Part shown: one piece after another, positions 44,391 to 51,644 of the stretch | How the letters are laid out: the number at the start of each line of letters is the position of its first letter | Position numbering within the stretch: position 1 is the stretch's first letter | Assembly (NCBI RefSeq): GCF_016937655.1 | Contig: NZ_JAFHKL010000003.1 | Coordinates: 411,798-475,797, forward strand | DNA length: 64,000 nucleotides | Reading direction: 5' to 3' | Source of the DNA: Chromobacterium alkanivorans | GTDB lineage: Bacteria; Pseudomonadota; Gammaproteobacteria; Burkholderiales; Chromobacteriaceae | The notes under the pieces: generated by a model | The model's input: the letters and a program-made list of their open reading frames with translations, nothing else | What the model was told of the DNA's origin: nothing | The model's database searches: none | Program-made: the position numbers and the translations under genes

Positions 44391-44497
44391 CAAGCTTTCC
44401 CGCGGCGGAATACTCGCCGCCTGCCACGCCAGGCCGGCGCGCTATTGAGACGCCCACGCATCCCAAGCAAGGCGCCGCCGGCGTCCGCCATGCCAAG

Positions 44498-44523
44498 AAA
44501 AACGCCCGGCAAGCCGGGCGTTT
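44498..44523 (-). terminator. trpS terminator
   Basis: AAAAACGCCCGGC and GCCGGGCGTTT form a hairpin, with the U run for minus-strand transcripts. It lies about 24 bases after the trpS stop. Confidence 0.85.
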
Positions 44524-44546
44524 CCCATTCATCCTGACGAAGGCGC

Positions 44547-45743
44547 TCAGTACCCCAGCCCCATCGCTTCCTTGACGTCCTGCATGGTGGCGCGCGCCAC
44601 TTGCTCGGCCTTGGCGTTGCCGGCGGCCACCACTTCCTTGACCAGCTTGGGATTGCTCAGATACTGCTCGGCGCGTTCAAACATCGGCTGCTGTTCGCGG
44701 AGTACGCCGTCGATCACCGGTTGCTTGCAGTCCAAGCAACCGATGCCGGCGCTGGTACAGCCCTGCTTCACCCATTCGCGGGTGTCGGCGTCGCTGTACA
44801 CCTGGTGCAGCTGCCATACCGGGCATTTGTCCGGGCTGCCCGGATCGGTGCGGCGCACGCGGGCCGGATCGGTCGGCATCGCCCGTACTTTTTTGGTGAC
44901 GGTGGCCGGGTCTTCGCGCATGGTGATGGTGTTGCCGTAGGACTTGGACATTTTCTGACCGTCCAGGCCCGGCATCTTGGACGCCTCGGTCAGCATCGCC
45001 TCGCATTCGGCCAGAATGCTCTTGCCCTTGTTCTCCAGCCAACCGAACAGGCGCTCGCGGTCCGCCGCGCCCAGGTTCTGGCTGGCGGCCAGGATTTCGC
45101 GCGCGCCGGCCAGCGCCTCGGCGTTGCCGTCTTGCAGATAGGCGGTGCGCAAGCGGTCGAACTCCTTGCCTGCCTTGCCTATCTTCTTCACCGCGGCGCG
45201 GGCCAATTCCTCGAAGTTGGGCTCGCGGCCGAACAGGTTGTTGAAGCGGCGCGCCACTTCGCGGGTCAGTTCGATGTGCGGCACCTGGTCTTCGCCCACC
45301 GGCACCAGGCCGGCCTTGTAGATCAGGATGTCGGCGGCCTGCAGCAGCGGGTAGCCGAGGAAGCCGTAAGTGCCCAGGTCCTTGGTGGACAGTTTTTCGA
45401 TCTGGTCCTTGTAGGTGGGCACCCGCTCCAGCCAGGACAGCGGGGTCACCATGGACAGCGCCAGATGCAGTTCCGCGTGCTGCGGCACTTTGGACTGGAT
45501 GAAGACGGTGGCCTGTTCCGGGTCCACGCCGGCGGCCAGCCAGTCTATCACCATGTCCCAGACGCTCTTGCCGATGATGGAGACGTCGTCGTAATTGGTG
45601 GTCAGCGCATGCCAGTCCGCCACCATGAAGTAACAGTCATGGGTGCTTTGCAGCTGCACCCAGTTCTTGATCACGCCGTGGTAGTGGCCAAGGTGCAGGC
45701 TGCCGGTGGGGCGCATGCCGGAGAGAATGCGGTTGGCGAACAT
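44547..45743 (-). CDS. trpS: Tryptophanyl-tRNA synthetase
   Basis: A 398-residue class Ic synthetase charging tRNA-Trp. MFANRILSGMRPTGSLHLGHY carries the HIGH-type motif HLGH (17-20) and LDGQKMSKSYGNT carries KMSKS. Longer than E. coli TrpS (334) because of an inserted segment of about 60 residues in the middle (AGKEFDRLRTAYLQDGNAEALAGAREILAASQNL region) seen in a subset of proteobacterial enzymes. The gene is followed upstream by the M50 protease gene on the same strand. Confidence 0.95.
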   Translation of the reverse strand: MFANRILSGMRPTGSLHLGHYHGVIKNWVQLQSTHDCYFMVADWHALTTNYDDVSIIGKSVWDMVIDWLAAGVDPEQATVFIQSKVPQHAELHLALSMVTPLSWLERVPTYKDQIEKLSTKDLGTYGFLGYPLLQAADILIYKAGLVPVGEDQVPHIELTREVARRFNNLFGREPNFEELARAAVKKIGKAGKEFDRLRTAYLQDGNAEALAGAREILAASQNLGAADRERLFGWLENKGKSILAECEAMLTEASKMPGLDGQKMSKSYGNTITMREDPATVTKKVRAMPTDPARVRRTDPGSPDKCPVWQLHQVYSDADTREWVKQGCTSAGIGCLDCKQPVIDGVLREQQPMFERAEQYLSNPKLVKEVVAAGNAKAEQVARATMQDVKEAMGLGY

Positions 45744-45824
45744 GTTTGAATTCCGTTTCAGAGAATAAGCGCGACAGCGCCGGAAACGAATTCCGGCGCG
45801 TCAGGATTGGAGCGAACCTAGGCC

Positions 45825-46463
45825 TTAAATCAGCGCGCGCACCAGCCCGTACATCAGGCCGTAGAATGGCCGCAAAATGGTGGTCAGCAAGCCGGTGGCG
45901 ATCAAGGCCAGCAGCACCCACATGCCGTAAGGTTCCAGCCTGGAATACTTCCAGGCCATGCCCGGCGGCAGGAAGCTTTCCACGATGCGGCCGCCGTCCA
46001 GCGGCAGGATGGGCAGCAGATTGAGCAGCATCAGCGAGATGTTGATGCCGATGCCGGCCTGGCTCATCAGCATCAGCGGTTCGCTGTAGCTGGTGTCCAT
46101 GCCAATGGCCAGCTTGAACAGCAGCACCCACAGCAGGGTCATCAGCAGATTGGCGGCCGGGCCGGCGGCGGCCACCAGCCGGCCGTGTTCACGCGGCTTG
46201 CGCAGCGCGCCGAAGTTGACCGGCACCGGCTTGGCCCAGCCAAAGATGAAGCCGCCCAGCGTCACCGACAACAACGGCAGCAACACGGTGCCGATCGGGT
46301 CGATGTGCTTGAGCGGGTTCAGCGTCATCCGTCCCATCATATAGGCGGTGCTGTCGCCGAAGCGTCGCGCGGCGTAGGCGTGGGCGGCCTCGTGCAAGGT
46401 GATGGCGAACAACACCGGCAGCGCGTAAATGGTGATTTTCTGGATCAGGTTAATGTCGCCCAT
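45825..46463 (-). CDS. Site-2 protease (M50) family protein
   Basis: A 212-residue intramembrane metalloprotease. The zinc motif HEAAH (24-28) is in the first membrane segment and the NLLPILPLDGGRI motif (about 145-160) supplies the third zinc ligand, Asp. About five to six hydrophobic segments. It lacks a PDZ domain, unlike RseP, and belongs to the small group of site-2 proteases next to YciO/trpS in many betaproteobacteria. Substrate unknown. The start at 46463 is chosen as the family N terminus; upstream extension to 46604 runs into yciO. Confidence 0.85.
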   Translation of the reverse strand: MGDINLIQKITIYALPVLFAITLHEAAHAYAARRFGDSTAYMMGRMTLNPLKHIDPIGTVLLPLLSVTLGGFIFGWAKPVPVNFGALRKPREHGRLVAAAGPAANLLMTLLWVLLFKLAIGMDTSYSEPLMLMSQAGIGINISLMLLNLLPILPLDGGRIVESFLPPGMAWKYSRLEPYGMWVLLALIATGLLTTILRPFYGLMYGLVRALI

Positions 46464-46510
46464 GATGTCTCTTGTGGGTTGAAAACGGTGTCGGGAGGCA
46501 AAAGCGGAGT

Positions 46511-47131
46511 TTATAGACCAAACGGCGCCGGGTCGCCCTTGCCGCGGCGCAGCAGCTCCACGCCCTCGGTCATGTCGATCACGGTGGTGGGCTCGGTGCC
46601 GCACCAGCCGCCGTCTATCACCGCGTCCACCGCGTGCTCCAGCCTCTCGCGGATTTCATAGGGATCGGTCAGCGGCTCCTCGTCGCCGGGCAGCATCAGG
46701 GTACAGGACAGGATGGGCTCGCCCAGCTCTTCCAGCAGGGCCAGCGCCACTTTGTGGTCCGGCACCCGCAGCCCGATGGTGGAGCGCTTGGGATGCAGGG
46801 TGCGGCGCGGCACTTCGCGGGTGGCTTGCAGGATGAAGGTGTAGCTGCCGGGGGTGGCGGCTTTCAGCATGCGGAACTGGCTATTGTCCACCTTGGCGTA
46901 GTTGGCCAGCTCGGACAGATTGTGGCAGACCAGGGTCAGGTGGTGGCGCAGGTCCAGCTGGCGGATGTCCAGGATGCGCTCCATCGCCGGCTTGTCGCCC
47001 AGCATGCAGCCCAAGGCGTAACAGGAGTCGGTGGGATAGACCACCACCCCGCCCTCGCGCAGGATCTTCACCGCTTCGCGCACCAGCCTCGCCTGCGGAT
47101 TGTCCGGGTGGATCATGAAAAACTGTGCCAT
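46511..47131 (-). CDS. YciO-type Sua5/YrdC family protein
   Basis: A 206-residue YrdC-fold protein. The N terminus AVKILREGGVVVYPTDSCYALGC, then RHHLTLVCHNLSELANYAKV, the TPGSYTFILQATREVPRRTLHPKRSTIGLRVPDH core (basic nucleotide-binding groove) and the C terminus GVELLRRGKGDPAPFGL are typical of YciO, not the tRNA-threonylcarbamoylation enzyme TsaC. The TsaC KRxxxxR motif is altered. A related role in RNA or nucleotide metabolism is possible, not shown. The gene overlaps or abuts the PHP gene upstream. Confidence 0.85.
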   Translation of the reverse strand: MAQFFMIHPDNPQARLVREAVKILREGGVVVYPTDSCYALGCMLGDKPAMERILDIRQLDLRHHLTLVCHNLSELANYAKVDNSQFRMLKAATPGSYTFILQATREVPRRTLHPKRSTIGLRVPDHKVALALLEELGEPILSCTLMLPGDEEPLTDPYEIRERLEHAVDAVIDGGWCGTEPTTVIDMTEGVELLRRGKGDPAPFGL

Positions 47132-47135
47132 GAGG

Positions 47136-48011
47136 TCAGCCTTGTGCCAGGTCCGCGGGCCGGATGATGCGCGCGGCCAGCGCGTTCCAGATGGGTTTGC
47201 AGATGGGCGGCAGGTCGTCGGTGCGGCCGACGTCGCGGCCGCCCTCGCCCGGCGCGTGGAAATCGCTGCCGGCGCTGGAATACAGCTCGTGGCGGTCCGC
47301 CAGCAAGGCGAACTTGTGCATATCGTCCAGGCTGTGGCTGCCGCTGGCCACTTCGATGCCGCGGCCGCCAGCCTGTTTGAAGTCGTTGATCAGCCGCTCT
47401 ATCAGGGTGCGGCCCATATCGTAGCGGCCGGGATGGGCGATCACCGCCTCGCCGCCGCCGGCGCGGATCCAGCCCACCGCGTCTTCCAGGCCGGCCCATT
47501 CGTGCGCCACGTAGCCGGGCTTGCCCGGGGTCAGGAATTTGCGGAACACGGTGCGCACGTCCTTGACCTGGCCGCTGTTGACCAGGAAGCGGGCGAAGTG
47601 GGTGCGGCCTATCATTTCCGGGTTGTCGCACAAGGCCATCGCGCCGTCGAAAGCGCCTTGGATGCCCACCTTGAGCAGCTCGTCCGACATCTGCCGCGCG
47701 CGGTTGACGCGGCCGTCGCGGATGGATTGCAGGCCGGCGGCCAGCGTCGCCTGATCAGGATCTATGCCCAGGCCGACGATGTGCACGGTGTGCTTGCCCC
47801 AGCTGACCGAGACTTCGACGCCGTTGAGAAAGGCCAGGCCCTGCCGCGCCGCCTCGGCCCGCGCCGCGGCCAGGCCGTGGGTGCAGTCGTGGTCGGTCAG
47901 CGCCACCAGCGTGGCTTCGCGCTCGGCGGCGCGCGCGATCACCTGCTCCGGCGGCAAGGCGCCGTCGGAGGCGTGGGAATGGAAATGCAGATCGATGCTG
48001 GCCATGCTCAT
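47136..48011 (-). CDS. PHP-domain protein, RNase AM/TrpH type
   Basis: A 291-residue polymerase-and-histidinol-phosphatase fold. Metal ligands are visible in DLHFHSHASDG (residues 7-17), ALTDHDCTHG and GVEVSVSWGKHTVHIVGLG, VIAHPGRY and SSAGSDFHAPGE. E. coli YciV/TrpH (RNase AM) is a 5'-3' exonuclease that matures 5' ends of rRNA and also hydrolyses 3',5'-bisphosphates. ATG at 48011 is preferred; one at 48005 is possible. It overlaps the next small gene by four bases (ATGA), so it is in an operon with the S4 and oxidoreductase-like genes. Confidence 0.9.
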   Translation of the reverse strand: MSMASIDLHFHSHASDGALPPEQVIARAAEREATLVALTDHDCTHGLAAARAEAARQGLAFLNGVEVSVSWGKHTVHIVGLGIDPDQATLAAGLQSIRDGRVNRARQMSDELLKVGIQGAFDGAMALCDNPEMIGRTHFARFLVNSGQVKDVRTVFRKFLTPGKPGYVAHEWAGLEDAVGWIRAGGGEAVIAHPGRYDMGRTLIERLINDFKQAGGRGIEVASGSHSLDDMHKFALLADRHELYSSAGSDFHAPGEGGRDVGRTDDLPPICKPIWNALAARIIRPADLAQG

Positions 48012-48196
48012 TGTCCGTTGGCGGCGGCCTGGCGCGCGGCTTCGCGCAACTCCCAGGCGGCCTGTTTGGCGCGGTATTCCGTCATCAGCGCGTTGTAGCT
48101 GTCCCAGATGCACGGGTCGCAGCCGCTGCCGCAGCAGGCGTCGTCCGGCGGGGGCTCGGGCGCTTCCGGCGGCGGGTCGAAGTCGTCGTCGTTCAT
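48008..48196 (-). CDS. Small oxidoreductase-like domain protein
   Basis: A 62-residue protein: an acidic Pro-rich start (MNDDDFDPPPEAPEPPPDD) followed by the four-cysteine segment ACCGSGCDPCIWDSYN and a helix (EYRAKQAAWELREAARQ). The CCGSGCxPCIWDxY motif marks the oxidoreductase-like family named from a fused N-terminal domain; it likely binds a metal or iron-sulfur centre. No function is established. It overlaps both neighbours by ATGA, a tight operon arrangement. Confidence 0.8.
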   Translation of the reverse strand: MNDDDFDPPPEAPEPPPDDACCGSGCDPCIWDSYNALMTEYRAKQAAWELREAARQAAANGQ

Positions 48197-48408
48197 GGCG
48201 CCGCGACGCGGATGGTAAAGCCGTCGCCGCTGACTTGCTGACCCACGCGGATCTTGCAGGTCTTGCGCAGTTCCACCTGGCCGTCCACCCGCACATTGCC
48301 TTCGGCGATGAAATGCTTGGCGGCGCCGCCGGAGTCGCAGACATTGCAGATTTTCAGCAGATCGCACAAGGCGATGTATTCGCCGCTCAATTCAAAGGTT
48401 TCGTTCAT
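48193..48408 (-). CDS. S4-domain RNA-binding protein (YbcJ-like)
   Basis: A 71-residue protein made of one S4 domain: YIALCDLLKICNVCDSGGAAKHFIAEGNVRVDGQVELRKTCKIR spans the alpha-L RNA-binding motif (described, residues 11-54). It is of YbcJ type. It probably binds structured RNA or ribosomal intermediates. First of three overlapping genes that end with the PHP/RNase AM-type gene, which suggests a shared role in RNA maturation. Confidence 0.88.
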   Translation of the reverse strand: MNETFELSGEYIALCDLLKICNVCDSGGAAKHFIAEGNVRVDGQVELRKTCKIRVGQQVSGDGFTIRVAAP

Positions 48409-48445
48409 TTTTGCACACTCGATTGGGACAGGGCTGTGAGCGGGC

Positions 48446-48566
48446 TGTGGACAAGAACCGCAGCGCCTTCTTTTTTCACGCCTTTTTACTGTCGCTTATT
48501 TTTTAATCTATCGCCGACAACTATCCACGCCGCGGCAGGACAAGCTTGTGGGCCTGTTGTGGATAA
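48446..48566. repeat. DnaA-box-like sites and AT-rich segment, first block
   Basis: The gap 48409-48608 upstream of the S4 gene holds TGTGGACAA (48446-48454), the AT-rich run GCTTATTTTTTAATC at 48494 and a perfect DnaA box TGTGGATAA (48558-48566), plus CTATCCACG (48521-48529). The same elements recur in the next gap (49283-49617). No gene is visible here. Confidence 0.6.
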
Positions 48567-48608
48567 TTGCGGCAATTTGCTGAATTTCCAGCGCTTTATT
48601 CTTTCCGC

Positions 48609-49172
48609 TCAAAATTTAGGCAGCTCGCCCGGCCAGATCGCCGCCAGCGCCGCCCAGGCCAGGGCCATGCGCCGCTCGTGCGCGCCGCCCACCCGCGTCG
48701 CGGCAATGCCAGCCTCCTCCAGCGCCTGCCGGTAGAGGCCGAACAGCCAGTCGCGCTGGGTAGGATGGCTGCGCAGCGGGTCCGGCTCCCAGGGGATGTC
48801 CGGCTCGGCCAGCAGGGTCAGCGCGTAATCGCCGGGCCGGTACAAATCCAGCAGGCCGGGACTGCAATGCCCGTGCGCCACCTCGCTCCAGATCTTGCAA
48901 TTCAGCGCGGTGGTGTCGCACAACAAGACTTGGACGTCGCCGGCCAAGGACTGTTCCGCCGCCAACTGTCCGCGCGCCACTTCCTCGATGATTTCCGGCG
49001 TGGAACGGTACGGCCGCTCGGCGAAATAGTCGCGCGCGTATTCCGGCACCCAGGCGGCGGCAATGCCGGCCGCGTTCAGCGCCGCCGCCAGCGCGCGCGC
49101 CAGCGTGGTTTTGCCGCAGGACTCCGGCCCCACGATGGCGATCTTCAACGGCCGCGTCGCGCCCTCTGACAT
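48609..49172 (-). CDS. NadR-like nucleotide kinase (AAA/P-loop)
   Basis: A 187-residue P-loop protein resembling the ribosylnicotinamide kinase half of NadR. The Walker A motif is IVGPESCGKTTLARALA (about residues 13-29), then the VPEYARDYFAERP substrate segment, the CDTTALNCKIWSEV Walker B region, and a lid near PTQRDWLFGLY. The NMN adenylyltransferase half is missing. It may phosphorylate nicotinamide riboside, or a related nucleoside, for NAD salvage. ATG at 49172 is chosen, because the longer reading starts with TTG. Confidence 0.75.
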   Translation of the reverse strand: MSEGATRPLKIAIVGPESCGKTTLARALAAALNAAGIAAAWVPEYARDYFAERPYRSTPEIIEEVARGQLAAEQSLAGDVQVLLCDTTALNCKIWSEVAHGHCSPGLLDLYRPGDYALTLLAEPDIPWEPDPLRSHPTQRDWLFGLYRQALEEAGIAATRVGGAHERRMALAWAALAAIWPGELPKF

Positions 49173-49261
49173 CCTGCTGCTCTCGAATTGCGGAAAAGCG
49201 TTCAATTATACGCCGCTTGCCGCGCTATCAACAGTCGGGCCGCTGTTCTCAACAAGTCAGG

Positions 49262-49612
49262 GGGACAGCCCTGTGCGTCAGCTGTGGACAAGACGGCTAA
49301 GCCCTTGCCGCAAAATGGATTTGATTGTTTCGCTCAAAAAATAAGCAAGCTCGTGGTTTACCCACATCCAGCGTGAAAAGCCATGTGGGACAATTGTGGA
49401 TAAACACGCCAAGTCCTTGTTCCGTCAAGCGCATTTTCATCCGCTTATTTTTTGAGCGAAAATCCGCGCCGAATCAAGATAACGGCATGCCGCGACGCCC
49501 TCCATCGCCGTTCCGCCGCCACGGCGTCCACTTTTCCGTTTGCCCACATCCAAGGTGTAAAGCCGTGTGGGTGAGCTGTGGACAAGCACGGCAAGGCCAT
49601 GAAAAATCGGCA
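49262..49612. repeat. Repeated module with DnaA-box-like sequences
   Basis: This stretch (in the 489-bp gap 49173-49661) carries several copies of one module. TGTGGAYAA boxes are at 49283-49291, 49395-49403 (perfect consensus) and 49577-49585, each followed by (G/A)-ACGGC-like and AAG-CC blocks. Each of the last two is preceded by a hairpin CCCACAT-N15-ATGTGGG (49361-49389) or CCCACA-N17-TGTGGG (49543-49571) plus AAAGCC. An 18-bp inverted pair, TTCGCTCAAAAAATAAGC (49329) and GCTTATTTTTTGAGCGAA (49442), encloses about 95 bp. TTACCCACA (49358-49366) is a one-mismatch box. No coding region is supported. Confidence 0.7.
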
Positions 49613-49643
49613 CAAAAAAAGGCCGCTCAAAAAATGAGCAGCC
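49613..49643 (-). terminator. ansA terminator
   Basis: GGCCGCTC (49621-49628) and GAGCAGCC (49636-49643) form a stem with one mismatch; the A run (49613-49620) gives the U run on the minus strand. It lies about 19 bases past the asparaginase stop. Confidence 0.75.
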
Positions 49644-49661
49644 TGGGTGACGCATAGTGTC

Positions 49662-50660
49662 TTAATGCGCGCTCATCTCACCGCGCAAGGGCCGGGCCAA
49701 CTGCGCCGCCAGTTGCGGGCCGCTCAGGCCGGCGGACAGCAACACGTGCAGCTTGGCCAGCGCCGCTTCCGGCGTCAGGTCCGCCCCGGCCACCGCGCCG
49801 GCGCGCGCCAGCGGCTGGCTGGCGGCGTAAGCGCCCACCTCCACCGCGCCCCGCGGCGCCTGGGTGATGTTGAGCACCGCGCCGCCGCGCGCGGTCAAGG
49901 CCTTCACGCCGGCCAGCAGCGCCGGATCGGCCGGCGCGTTGCCGCTGCCGTAGCTCATCAGCACCGCCGCGTCCAGCATCGGGTCCGCCATCAGGCGGCC
50001 GGCCAGCGCCGCGCCCTGCCCCGGGCTCAGAAACAGGCAGGCGATATTCAGGTCTTCGCGCAGCGCCTTCGGCTGGAACTCGCCTTGCGCCGGCAGCCAG
50101 GCGGCTTGGTTCCAATGCGGGTGAATGGCGAAACGGGCCAGCGGCTCGGCGTTGGGCGAGCCGAAGCCGGCGAACTGCTCGACGTCCAGCTTGCGCGCGC
50201 GGCTGCCGCGCAGCAGCAGGCGGTCGAAGGCGATGACGACTTCGCGCAGCTCCGGCTGGCAGGCGGCCTCCAGCGCGTCGGCGACATTGTTCCAGCCGTC
50301 GGAGCGCGGATGCAGCAACGGCAATTGCGCGCCGGTCAGCGCCACCGGCTTGGCCAGGCCGCGCAAGGCGAAGGCCAGCACGCCGGCGGTATAGGCCATG
50401 GTGTCGGTGCCGTGGATGACGACGAAGCCGTCGTAGTCGCCGTAGCGCTCGGCCAGCGCGGCGATGATGCGGTTCCAGTGACGCGGCTCGATGGCGGAGG
50501 AGTCGATCAACTCTTCGAATTCGACCACGTCGAAATCCAGGCCGGGGCGGCGGAAGCGCTCCAGCAGGCCGGGCAGCAAGCCCGGCGACGGCGCCAGGCC
50601 GTCCGGGGTTTCGGTCATGCCTATGGTGCCACCGGTGTACAACACTAAAACGCGGCTCAT
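49662..50660 (-). CDS. ansA: Type I L-asparaginase
   Basis: A 332-residue asparaginase that hydrolyses asparagine to aspartate and ammonia. The first catalytic Thr is in LYTGGTIGM (residues 8-16) and the second in VVIHGTDTMAYTAG (about 83-96), both matching the AnsA family. No signal peptide, so it is cytoplasmic, fitting the type I group of roughly 330-340 residues. It lies 40 bp from the phnR-type gene on the same strand. Confidence 0.92.
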   Translation of the reverse strand: MSRVLVLYTGGTIGMTETPDGLAPSPGLLPGLLERFRRPGLDFDVVEFEELIDSSAIEPRHWNRIIAALAERYGDYDGFVVIHGTDTMAYTAGVLAFALRGLAKPVALTGAQLPLLHPRSDGWNNVADALEAACQPELREVVIAFDRLLLRGSRARKLDVEQFAGFGSPNAEPLARFAIHPHWNQAAWLPAQGEFQPKALREDLNIACLFLSPGQGAALAGRLMADPMLDAAVLMSYGSGNAPADPALLAGVKALTARGGAVLNITQAPRGAVEVGAYAASQPLARAGAVAGADLTPEAALAKLHVLLSAGLSGPQLAAQLARPLRGEMSAH

Positions 50661-50700
50661 GCGATCTCCTGCAAACAGTGTCCAATGCCGCGATGGTAGC

Positions 50701-51435
50701 TCAATTCGCCGCCGCCGCGGCAGGACTGTCCACGCGCAAACGCACCGCGTCGTGTCGCCAGTACTCGTAATCGCAGTCCAGCGTCGCGCCGGCGGCGTCG
50801 CGATTCACTCGGCGGACCAGCAGGATGGGGCTGCCCTCGGCCAGCATCAGCGCCTGCGCCACCCGGCCCTGGGCCGCCGCCGGCAAAATGTCGAAAACCG
50901 CGGCCGCGTACTCGATGCCGTAGCGGCGGCGATACAGCTCGGTCAGCGACCGGCTCAGGTCCTGCCCCTGGATGTCCGGAAAGCGCTCCGGGCGCAGAAA
51001 GTGCTCCACGTACAACGCCACCCGTCCGTCCAGGCTGCGCTGGCGGCGAATTTTCCACAAGGAGCTCAAGGGCGGCACTTCCAGCGCCCGGCACAGCTCG
51101 GGCGAAGCCAGCACGGTCTCCACGCCCAGAAGCCGGGTTTCCGCCGCGCGTTGCTGGGCGTCGGCCATGCGCTGGAAATGGTTGCCGTGGAGCGGCGCGT
51201 ACTCCAGCCTGGGAAAGGCGACGAACCAGCCGCGCCGTTCTTCGCGGTACACCCGTCCTTCGGCCTCCAGCACGCCCAGCGCCTCCTTCAGGGTGATGCG
51301 GGTGGTGGCGAACAACTCGGCCAGCGCGCGCTCCGACGGCAGCCGGCCGCCGGGCCGCAGCAGGCCGCCGTCGATTTGCTGCAATAAGGCGGCGCGGATG
51401 CGCGCGGCCTGGGAAAGCGGTTTCGGTTCAGTCAT
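50701..51435 (-). CDS. phnR: PhnR-type GntR/UTRA transcriptional regulator
   Basis: A 244-residue regulator with a GntR helix-turn-helix (RIRAALLQQIDGGLLRPGGRLPSERALAELFATTRITLKEALGVLEAEG, region 12-60) and a UTRA ligand-binding domain (about 80-235). The FATTRITL...GRVYREERRGWFVAFPRLEY stretch matches PhnR regulators of 2-aminoethylphosphonate use. A palindrome GGACTAGTCC overlaps its own ribosome site (51438-51447), and a similar one precedes the divergent transporter genes. The ligand 2-aminoethylphosphonate or phosphonoacetaldehyde is inferred from family and context. Confidence 0.75.
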   Translation of the reverse strand: MTEPKPLSQAARIRAALLQQIDGGLLRPGGRLPSERALAELFATTRITLKEALGVLEAEGRVYREERRGWFVAFPRLEYAPLHGNHFQRMADAQQRAAETRLLGVETVLASPELCRALEVPPLSSLWKIRRQRSLDGRVALYVEHFLRPERFPDIQGQDLSRSLTELYRRRYGIEYAAAVFDILPAAAQGRVAQALMLAEGSPILLVRRVNRDAAGATLDCDYEYWRHDAVRLRVDSPAAAAAN

Positions 51436-51437
51436 CA

Positions 51438-51447
51438 GGACTAGTCC
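51438..51447. promoter_or_regulatory. Operator-like palindrome at the phnR start
   Basis: The perfect palindrome GGACTAGTCC lies two bases before the phnR start codon, where a bound repressor would block its own expression. It resembles UTRA-type GntR operators, which are CTAG-centred palindromes such as GGTCTAGACC. Binding by PhnR is inferred. Confidence 0.55.
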
Positions 51448-51616
51448 AGCTATCAGGTCTCCGCCGGCTTTTTACCAAGCAAAAATGACAAGGAAATGAA
51501 GCGTCCGCCGCGCGGAGGCGCCGCGTCGCGACGATTCGTCACCGATCCGCAATCAAATTGCCATGCGACGTAAACCGGAATGTCATCTGTACGGAATACC
51601 ATCAGCATCGCTTTTA

Positions 51617-51632
51617 TTTGACCTAGTCCAAA
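51617..51632. promoter_or_regulatory. Operator-like palindrome before the ABC transporter genes
   Basis: TTTGACCTAGTCCAAA is a CTAG-centred imperfect palindrome (two mismatched pairs) that shares CTAGTCC with the site at 51438-51447. It lies 12 bases before the start of the substrate-binding protein gene. A pair of direct repeats, CGGAATGTCATC (51576) and CGGAATACCATC (51592), lies just upstream. Confidence 0.5.
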
Positions 51633-51644
51633 GGGATGGATGCC

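Noticed and set aside
48409..49661. Reading the DnaA-box cluster as the chromosomal origin
   Set aside because: No dnaA, dnaN, rpmH or gidA genes are nearby and box spacing is irregular; kept only as a finding about a possible titration or repeat locus.
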